A DNA stretch of 64,000 nt from Cryptomeria japonica (Eukaryota > Streptophyta > Pinopsida > Cupressales > Cupressaceae), in contig NC_081405.1 in NCBI RefSeq assembly GCF_030272615.1, positions 471,126,008 to 471,190,007 on the forward strand, written 5' to 3'. The notes below the pieces were generated by a model that was not told the DNA's origin, searched no databases, and saw only the letters and a program-made list of their open reading frames with translations. Every line of letters starts with the position of its first letter. Within the stretch, counting starts at the first letter, position 1. Below, piece after piece: positions 56,581-64,000 of the stretch. The translations under genes were made by a program, and so were the position numbers.

Positions 56581-59500
56581 TGTTGACAGGTCTGAAATCG
56601 CATTGCTGTAAACTCCATACGGCCGATGCAGAATAGAATAGCCAACTGATTATCCTACTCTCTCTTGAGATAAGGAAGTCTCTAATGCTGTTTTCTAGGT
56701 TTGATCAAAGGAGACTACCTCAAGGTTTCTTTTGTCAGGTCTTGACTGCGGGACCTCTCAATGGCTTGATGTGTTTTTGTTGGAAACACAAGGGGACTAA
56801 CGATTTGCAACAAGCTGTTTGCTGTGATTCTCGAATTACGCAATAAAATCAAAAGGGAAAGGTTAGGAGATCTAAAACTAACAACACAGGCATGCGGGTA
56901 GACGGATTCAACATAACCAACTCCTACTTGGCCAGAATAGATCACAACCTTGCAGGAACGGTGCAATCTTCAAAGGGACTTGGAAGATTTTCAGACTGGA
57001 GACGCACGGCTAGGCACCCAATTCTGGCGCAGCTTAGGCGGACATCTGCAATTGAACTAAGCACAATCGAAGGCTCAGGTTAACCACACAAAAGGATACA
57101 CAATCAGTATATCCTCAGTGGTATGAGCCTGAATCTATCAAATACCTGCACACCCAAAACAGAAAGATCTATCTAAAATACTGAAAGAAACCATGCAAAC
57201 AGGATGAAAACAAGACAATAAACACCAAATCAATGTTTATATATTGATCTCATCTGCCTATTACAACAATTTCTGCAGCATCTCTACGCTACTGCTAAGA
57301 TCTAACCTATTCTAACCTCTAAGATCTAACTATCTAACCATCTAACCAATTGTCTGACAAAAGTCTTCAACTATCTAACCCTTTACAAAAGAAAGGTCTC
57401 TACCTTTTATAGATATTACAATTTTGAATCGAAGGCTAGGATGGACTACATCCAAGGGTCCTGATCTGCCTTCCAGAAGCTGGCAGCTTTAACCCATGCC
57501 CAATTAATTCTCAGTTATCCAACCAACAAATATCTCAACTACCTGCCACTATTTGGCTTTAATTCAGGTCTATCCAATCTTCTTGGTGGTTGGGAATAGT
57601 TATCCACAAAAATATCTTGCACGGGACCCATAGGCAATTTACAATAAAGCTGCTTCAGTTTTAAAATTGAATTTCTGGACTTAAATCCAGCTGTGTGCTT
57701 TTTTGAGAATGCATAAACTTTGCAGCATTGAGAGTGTTCTGTGGTCTTTGGTCCCGGTGGTGGACTTCATCTTTGTTCAGCGGCACGGTTCCCAATGTTT
57801 GGTTGCTCTTGCGCTCTTGCATCTTTTCTTTTCCAATTTTCAGCGCCTGGCCTTGATTGCGATCCTTCCTTGATTTGCATTTCAGGTTTTTTCTCCTGGT
57901 TCTCCAATGACGTCCTGCAACCAATCAACCAGTTTCACTTCATTAAATTAATTTGAAAAATTAAATAATTTAATTTAACAAACATTAAATTTAATTACAA
58001 CGTCTGGCTTGAGAAGCTCTTTGTGAGATGTATCTTGAAAATGCTTCTCCTTTCTCTTCGAATGTGAAATCTGATCCTTGGGCGTTTTACTTCTGCGTGA
58101 TTTTACCTTCGGAGTCTTGGGCGTTTTGAATGGGTTTATGGCATTTTGAAAACTTCTTATAGCGCGATTCTGGAGGTTTGAAGAGCTTCTGCAAATTTTA
58201 AAACTCTAACTCTCATGCTTTTCTGGTGAATTTCGGAGAACTCAGACGTTTTGAAATTTCATCATATTCTCCAATTTAGCCCCTCAGGGTCCGAAATTGG
58301 CGTTTTAAGTGAAATTTTGGACCATTTGGGGATTTTTGCACATCTTCCAAATATTAAATTTCAGCCCCATGGTCCGAAATTGATGTTTTGGGTGAAATTC
58401 GGAGCTCTTGGGGTTTCTTACAAACCTTTTAAGTATTTTCGGACCTAAAGCACCCTTTTGGGAAATTTCGAATTGTTTGAACTTTTTGCAACTTTATCAT
58501 TTTCGGATCTTCTGGCGTTTTTTGGAATTTAAACGAAAACTTCGGGCCATAAGGCGTTTTACAACTTGCCCAGAATTTCGGACCATTCAGCATATTTTGC
58601 AAAAAAAAACTTCGGACCCTTAAACACTTCTACAAATTCAGAGTTTCAAGGCGTTTTTTAAAATTCGGAGGTTTTCATATTTTGGCGAACTCTGCTGGGA
58701 ATATTTTCGGACCTAAACGTGCTTGGAAATTTCGCGATTTTAGACTCTTTTGGCAAATTTCGGAGCATTTAAACACTTTTGCGAACTCTATCATTTTCAG
58801 ACTTGAACCACTCTTTTGCAAATTTCGGAGTGTTTGAATGAATTTTAACGCCTTTTGCGATTTTCGCGTTTTAACAAGAACCACGGAATTTCGGACCTGG
58901 ACGCCTCTTCGCGTTATGCAAACTTCGGAGTATTCATCGCTCTTGGGATTTCGCGGCTTCAGGACTTTTGGCGAGTTTTTTAAAGAATTTTCGGACTACT
59001 TAACATGATTTGCAAATTCCTTTAAAAACGTCGGACCATTGGCACATTTTTGCAAATTTTTAAATAAAGTTCGGACCACTCACGCCCTTTGGGATTTCGG
59101 GGTTTAAACGCCTTTTGGCGAATTTCGGATCTCAAACGCGTTTTGTTTTTAAACTGTACGCACTTTCCATTTACCTCCCAGGGTCCGAAAATGAGGACGC
59201 TTAAGTGGTTTTCGGACCTTGTAACATATTTTGCAAAATCACGTTTTTTAAACATTTCGCCCCAGGGTCCGAAAATGGACATTTAAAATGTTTTTCGGAC
59301 CTTGAGGGTCTTTTGGCAACTTAAGGTAAATTTCGGACCTAAAGGGCCTCTTGACAAGTTTTCACTTTTTCAACTTTTGGCTTTTGGGTCCGAAATTGAG
59401 CATATGGAAATGTCACTTATACTTTAAGTTATATTCCATATATACTTTCAGGGTGTTTGAGAGTGGTTTCGGCCCTCTAGGTGTTATATTGCAAATTCTA

Positions 59501-59649
59501 GTTTTTGGAGGTTTCCTCAATTTTTCAGAGTTGGCCAAATTTCAGGATCAGGACATTCTAGACTTAGCCAAATTTCAGGGTTAGGAAAGAAAGGCACAAA
59601 CTGGGGGGTCCCTATCCAAGACGGGGATGGGTGTGCGATTCGCACAACA
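56581..59649 (-). repeat. Right LTR (5' LTR), 3,069 bp, empty hAT site
   Basis: It starts TGTTGACAGG and ends CGCACAACA. It retains a single GTTTGAAC at 58475-58482, the unoccupied counterpart of the hAT insertion in the other LTR. A minus-strand TATA box CTATAAAAGG lies at 57412-57403, which would give an R-U5 of about 0.8 kb and a U3 of about 2.2 kb. The first U3 bases hold the stem TGTGCG-att-CGCACA (59632-59646). Confidence 0.9.
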
Positions 59650-59654
59650 GAGAC

Positions 59655-60108
59655 CTTGCCCAGTAGGATTCCATCTAATCATTCATCCATCTTCTTACAT
59701 TCTAGGCCTTAGTATAAACTCTCTCAACCCTTTACCTTTTGCCATTTTTTCAAAATCAAGCTAGTTTAGAACAAAGAGCATCACCATATAGCAACATCAG
59801 ATGATCGAGTTCCAACAAATCAAACATTCAGGCATTCGAATAGCATCACCATATAGCAACATCAGATGATCAAGTTCCAGCAAATCAAACATTCAGGCAT
59901 TCGAATGTAAGTCCCCTTGTGATTCTAGCATAATCACATCAACCAACAGAGCTTATCCACACGTAGTGACCCTACATTCATGAACCTTGGAGTTGTCTCG
60001 AATGATCCTTAAGCTAATCTTAAGCATCCGAGAGATTTTATTCAAGAGAGGATAAGATACTTTAGGTATTTTATTCTGTGTTCGCATGTGCATAAAAACA
60101 CATCAACA
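59655..60108 (+). repeat. Continuation of the host R-U5 copy to CACATCAACA
   Basis: The right flank of the inserted LTR element matches 48669-49013 and ends CACATCAACA at 60108. A local duplication of about 62 bp ('agcatcaccatatagcaaca' near 59778 and 59845) lies within it. Confidence 0.65.
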
Positions 60109-61193
60109 GGTTTTCTTGTTTAATTTACCTATATTGCCTCCACCACTTTTAGAAATAAATGCATTTTCCTTCCAATCTTTATCATTGCAACAAATTATTA
60201 TTTTTAGCAAATGCAATCTCAACCATTCATTTTAAATAAATTAAATCCAAACCCTCTGTTCTCTCTTTAATCCTAGGAAGGAATTCTCATTCAATCTCCA
60301 CCATAGATCTCATCCCTGAATCTTGATTGTCCATCCTTCCTACCAAAAGTCTATAAATTTGCACATTATCTTATGCAAATGAATCAATAATCTCTCGAAG
60401 GTATCTGATGTAGAAATTTCAAAGTAAATGCTCAAGCAACCACATCTCTAACTCCTTGGAAGTAAATTTATTTCACCATGTGATTCACATTTGATTATTT
60501 TATTTGTGTTTCTGTAGTTGTTTGAATTCTTTTGTTTGCATAATCCTAAGGTGAGCATTAGAATTCAGCTTATGTTTTGCATGTCTCTCCATTTTTTTAA
60601 CTTAGTTTGAATTTGTGTTATACTCTCTCATAGCATGTACCCATATAGCTTGTAGCCAAAGTTTTTTTATGTGAAGTTCAAACTAAACATTATGGACAAT
60701 AAAAATATCATTGCTATGTTTGATTAGATAAAACCTTATATTCTTAACAAAATTGCTCAAGTGACTCTGACTCATCTCTTCTGTTAGGGTCATTGGCCTT
60801 TAAACGTGGATGTGGTGAATTACTCCAGAACCATGCAATCTGATGCAGATTGATCAATTGGCATATTCAGAATCAACAAATGTGTGTTCAAGTCTAACAG
60901 AGATTGCTTCTATATGATGTAGACACATGATATTTGGCCGATAGAGAGTATCGAACAAAAGGAAACAAATTTCTGCTCTAGAATTCATGTTTTACGATAA
61001 TGCATCTACCTCATCAGCTCCCTCAAATATTGTTACTTAAACCAAAATAACAATGGTCTACTAATTTTTCTTCAATAAAACAGGCTGTATCTTCTACCAG
61101 AATATTTAAGAAGTTTACAGTTATTCCTATACTGTGCTTACTTCTTGTGGCTAAGAGAATATAGCAGAGTGCAAAGAAAAACAAAGTACTTAC
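60109..61193. other. PEX12 intron, no feature
   Basis: AT-rich intron sequence between the last LTR remnant and the PEX12 exon at 61194. No coding frame is recognised. Confidence 0.4.
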
Positions 61194-61280
61194 TTTGAAA
61201 AGAAATACTGCTGCAATCAGTCCATTTTGAGCATAATCCAAAGAAGTGAACAAAGAACGGAGTAGCAATCCTCGGAAAGT
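61194..61280 (-). CDS. PEX12: PEX12 exon (transmembrane segment), 29 codons
   Basis: The exon reads TFRGLLLRSLF, then TSLDYAQNGLIAAVFLFK. The hydrophobic run is the last membrane segment of PEX12, where plant homologues have a closely similar LDYAQTGLIAAVF stretch. The acceptor is tgtgcag before 61280 and the donor is gtaagtac after 61194, both strong. Phase is 0 at both ends. It should join directly to the exon at 32597, because homologues continue from ..FK straight into MMEWWYQSAEER. The upstream exon is not in the window. Confidence 0.88.
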
Positions 61281-62030
61281 CTGCACATTTAGAAATTTAT
61301 GACTGAAAAATCTGAATGCAACACCAATAAACTACAAATTACAAAAAGAAGGTTCATGTTGATTACAGTACAAGCATGCATCCGTATAGTGACAATCAAT
61401 GCCAATAATTATACATAATTTATCTTGCGCTATGCACTATGTGTACTCGGAAGCAGCTAAATCATTGTGTAATCCAAAAAGGGTAGCAGTTAAACAACTA
61501 GCTCTCTATACCCACTGTCCTATCTAGAGCTTAGATTTTTACATACAAGCATGAAATAACCTGCAAATATTTGCTAATATAATTAGATATTTTCTGCCAC
61601 TAGAGAACGGGAGTGATTTGCATATTCATGTTTTTCAATTTAAAGAGATTGCACATCTAAAATAGTTGTGCATTGCTAGAAGAGCATTAATTTATGGATC
61701 CACCAATAAGGTGAAGTGCATATAATAGCTTCACCAATTTCATCAGTGTAAATTAGAAAGTTCAAAGCTCATTCTCACTGGGCATATGCACAATTACATC
61801 AGTTTAGTGGCAGGATTGGCTAAACACCAAGTCTTACAATTTGGGCATGTGCACAATCACATAACAGTTAAGTGTGATACAAGGGTTGGGTTGTGATATC
61901 CCCATCGCATCACATAATATAAGGTTGCTTTTGAAAAAATATAAATAAATAAAAGACAAAATCAATTATCAAATGAGGTAATAATGTTAACATTGATATT
62001 TAATTAATTTAATTTAATTTAAAGTTTAAG
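61281..62030. other. PEX12 upstream intron, no feature
   Basis: Non-coding sequence upstream (minus strand) of the PEX12 exon. No further PEX12 exon is recognisable from here to 64000. Confidence 0.4.
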
Positions 62031-64000
62031 CTGAGTTACTGGGTTCGCCCCTAGGATGCCCTGGTACGGGTCCGGGTTCGACCGGGTCCGTGGTACGGGT
62101 CCGGTTCGACCAGGGTTCGAAAAACCCAGGGTGGGTTCGACCCTGGTCGAACCCAGTCGAACCCAGGCGGCTGGGCGGCCCATAAAGTTAAAAAACAAAG
62201 CAAATTTTAATTTTTTTTCAGTTCCGCCTTTTAAAAAGTGAAAATTATAACCTAAAAACCACTTCTAAAACACTTTATTGACACATTTCACCTCATTTGT
62301 GTTGCAAACAAATTTTTTATGAGAGCAGGTTGAAGAAAGGTTGAACAAAATTTGACTTCCAAGATCAAAGAGGAGGAGTTGAAGACTGATTTTAGAAGCT
62401 TCAACAAGTGTTGCAGCATCATTTCCATACATTTTCAAGCTTCCATTGGCTGCAAGAGGTAGGTTTTTAAACATTTTTTTCCAATTATTTTTGTTTCACA
62501 AATTGTCAAACATGAAACTTGAATTTTTTTTCATTATTTAGTTTTTGTTTTTGAATATGTTTATTTTATTTCTTGCCATAGGAACTAGAATGGCATCTAC
62601 ATCTTCCTCCATTGGCAATGAACAAATAATTGCAAAACAAAGAAATGATCCAAATTCTCCCTTATGGAAATATGTGGACATTATAAAACAACTTCCAGGA
62701 GGTGGGGGATTCCGTTGGAAATGCCATGGATGTGATATTGAACGTAATAGTTCATATTATCGGGTGGTAGGCCATTTGTGTGGAATAAAAGGAAGAGGCA
62801 TCAAAAAATGCCCTGGAAAAAATGGTAAACCTATACCAGATGAGATAGTGATGAAATATATTAGGGAGCATAAAGCGGCAGAAGAGAGGGAAGCCCGTAG
62901 ATTGAACCAAGCCGCATCAAAGAAAACAAGGGGAATGCAAGACCCTTCTAATCCCAGTATTGTAGTAGAAGACCACCCCTTCTTTGCCACAAATGAACCT
63001 CAAAGTGAACCACCCTTGACATGTAAAAGAACAAAGGGGCCTTTAGAAACCGCATTCCAAAATGAGAGTAGAGACAATGCTGATCAAGATATAGTAAGGT
63101 GCATTTATGCAAATGGGTTGTCATTCAATGTTGTTCGCTCCCCATATTGGAAGCAAATGATAAAAAGTGTTAATGAGGCACCAAGAGGGCATAAGGGCCC
63201 CGGTTATGAGAAGGTACGTGGAACATTATTGAAGAAAGAGGTGAAGAGGGTTGAAGATGCATTGAAACCCATAAGGGATTCATGGGTTGAGACAGGTGTA
63301 ACAATTGTTTCAGATGGGTGGAAAGATGCTAAAAACCGTCCCTTAATCAATGTCATAGTGGTGTCCCCTAAAGGGGCAATGTTTTTGAGAGCTATGGATT
63401 GTGAGGGCCAAATAAAAGATGGCCAATTTATTGCAGAAATTCTCATCTCTGCCATTGAGTCTGTGGGACCTCGCAATGTTGTCCAAGTCATAACGGACAA
63501 TGCAAACAATTGTAGAGCTGCTGGTTTGTTGGTTGAGCAATGCTATGATCACATCTTTTGGACACCTTGTGTGGTACATTCACTCAATCTTATGCTACAA
63601 AGGATTGGGTAAAAAATAAAATGGATCAGAGATGTGTATGCAGAGGCTGAGGACATCCAGATGTTCATCACAAACCACCACATGTCTCAAGGGATTTTTA
63701 GAACCTATTCGAATTTGGAGCTATTGAAGGTAAGTGAAATAGTAATTTAATTTTACATTTTCTGATTTTTTTGAATTTTCAATGTTAATAATATCATTGT
63801 GTAAGCTATATTGTGTATTCTTCTTTAAAGTTTGGCTTTATTTTTTAATCATTTGGCATTAATTTGTGTTATAGGTTGCTGAGACCCGTTTTGCATCAAA
63901 CACAATCATCTTAAGACAACTTGTGAAAGTTAGAGTGGCACTATGCAATATGGTGATCAGCACCAATTGGACTGTATGGAAGCAAAGTAGCACTGAGAGG
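62031..64000 (+). mobile_element. hAT transposon, 5' part, runs off the window
   Basis: The probable left end CTGAGTTACTGGGTT at 62031 matches the left TIR of the 44894 element in 11 of 15 positions. A GC-rich subterminal block with GGTACGGGTCCGGGTTCG-type words follows (62040-62170). The transposase gene has the same exon layout as the 45-48 kb copy. The right end and TSD are outside the window. It lies in the upstream PEX12 intron, antisense to the gene. Confidence 0.75.
62590..64000 (+). pseudogene. hAT transposase, partial, one premature stop
   Basis: ATG 62590 follows an intron acceptor (ccatag at 62576-62581; donor probably near 62459). Exon 1 runs to 63729 and exon 2 from 63875 past the edge, with GT/AG and phase 0. 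Domains in order: BED-type finger (CHGC ... HLCG, residues 38-57), DUF659-type core (NVVRSPYWKQMIKSVNEAP, VSDGWKDAKNRP, VITDNANNCRAAG) and FWTPCVVHSLNLML. A TAA at 63610-63612 interrupts the frame where the sister copy has Arg. The frame then reopens (KWIRDVYAEAEDIQMF). There is no frameshift in the zinc finger, unlike the 45.9 kb copy. Confidence 0.85.

Larger units (their letters stand above)
49408..59649 (-). mobile_element. LTR retrotransposon with long LTRs and no pol; TSD GAGAC
   Basis: The LTRs are 49408-53992 and 56581-59649. Both begin TGTTGAC(G/A)GG and end CGCACAACA on the plus strand, giving inverted ends TGTTG/CAACA. GAGAC flanks the element exactly (49403-49407 and 59650-59654). 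Without the hAT insertion and its TSD the left LTR is 3,075 bp, against 3,069 bp for the right. The internal region is only 2,588 bp and has one minus-strand ORF. I see no protease, RT, RNase H or integrase, so it is non-autonomous. Minus orientation is supported by a TATA box in each LTR, by the ORF, and by the U3 block shared with the plus-oriented LTRs near 41.9 kb. It is in sense with PEX12. Confidence 0.9.
22140..61280 (-). other. PEX12: PEX12 gene, C-terminal part; transposon-filled introns
   Basis: The four exons listed separately join in phase to give the last 127 codons of peroxin-12. PEX12 is a peroxisomal membrane RING protein that works with PEX2 and PEX10 in ubiquitinating the import receptor PEX5 (established). 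The window gives a membrane segment, the conserved MMEWWYQSAEERLSSPTVY block, a polyproline run, the RING-like Cys cluster and the C-terminus. Plant PEX12 is close to 390-400 residues long, so about the first two-thirds is missing and should lie beyond 64000 on the minus strand. Introns measure 28,596, 139 and 10,022 bp. All splice sites are GT/AG and all exons are open, so the gene looks functional. Confidence 0.85.

Noticed and set aside
62040-62170. GGTTCGA words suggesting a tRNA gene
   Set aside because: They are subterminal repeats of the hAT. No cloverleaf or A-box could be drawn.
62265-62474. Minus-strand 69-codon open frame upstream of the PEX12 exon at 61280
   Set aside because: It has no similarity to the PEX12 N-terminal part. 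It overlaps the 5' region of the hAT at 62031.

Overview
The window looks like a piece of a very large, repeat-rich seed-plant genome, most probably a gymnosperm such as a conifer (inference). It is AT-rich and packed with old, nested Ty3/gypsy, Ty1/copia, LINE and hAT elements. The only host gene I recognise is split by giant introns. That gene is PEX12, a peroxisomal RING protein, on the minus strand. Four exons encoding its last 127 codons lie at 61280-61194, 32597-32511, 32371-32234 and 22211-22140. All junctions are GT/AG and phase 0. Its introns here are 28,596 bp, 139 bp and 10,022 bp. The upstream exons must lie beyond the right edge.

Layout, left to right. 1-22 kb lies 3' of PEX12 and is old transposon debris: an unrecognised decayed ORF region; a hAT pseudogene (3490-6297) whose single reading frame is broken only by in-frame stops; a CpG-rich degenerate repeat array followed by an unrecognised gag-like ORF (6.7-8.9 kb), with a second array block at 10.5-11.2 kb; a gypsy integrase remnant interrupted by a copia LTR (13723-15646) with PBS, gag and protease remnants; a minus-strand LINE RT remnant (17.05-18.0 kb); and an RNase H remnant (about 21 kb). 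The 10-kb PEX12 intron holds a whole but mutated Ty1/copia element (22939-28794, minus strand), lying next to a hAT C-terminal fragment.

The 28.6-kb intron is a nest of insertions. It contains a near-perfect 31-bp hairpin (35.3 kb), a G-poor tract (35.8-36.9 kb), and diverged LTRs of one family carrying hairpin-repeat arrays (37.7-44.4 kb). A solo LTR with TSD GAACT (38709-40255) lies in one array. A complete 3,767-bp hAT element (44894-48660, TSD ATCAAAGG) lies in the R-U5 of that LTR family. An LTR element with about 3.07-kb LTRs and TSD GAGAC (49408-59649) encodes no recognisable pol but one unusual minus-strand ORF. Its left LTR carries a 1,502-bp non-autonomous hAT (51310-52811, TSD GTTTGAAC), and the right LTR preserves the empty site. 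That small hAT itself contains a 414-bp LTR-derived block flanked by 17-bp direct repeats. The right edge holds the 5' two-thirds of a third hAT element (62031 onward), a relative of the 45-48 kb copy.

The most striking points are the transposon-inflated PEX12 introns, the three-level nesting with exact target-site duplications, and the repeated occurrence, in unrelated LTR families, of short palindromic or CpG-containing repeat arrays in the U3 region. All assignments come from reading the sequence by eye. Family names rest on recognised motifs, not on searches.
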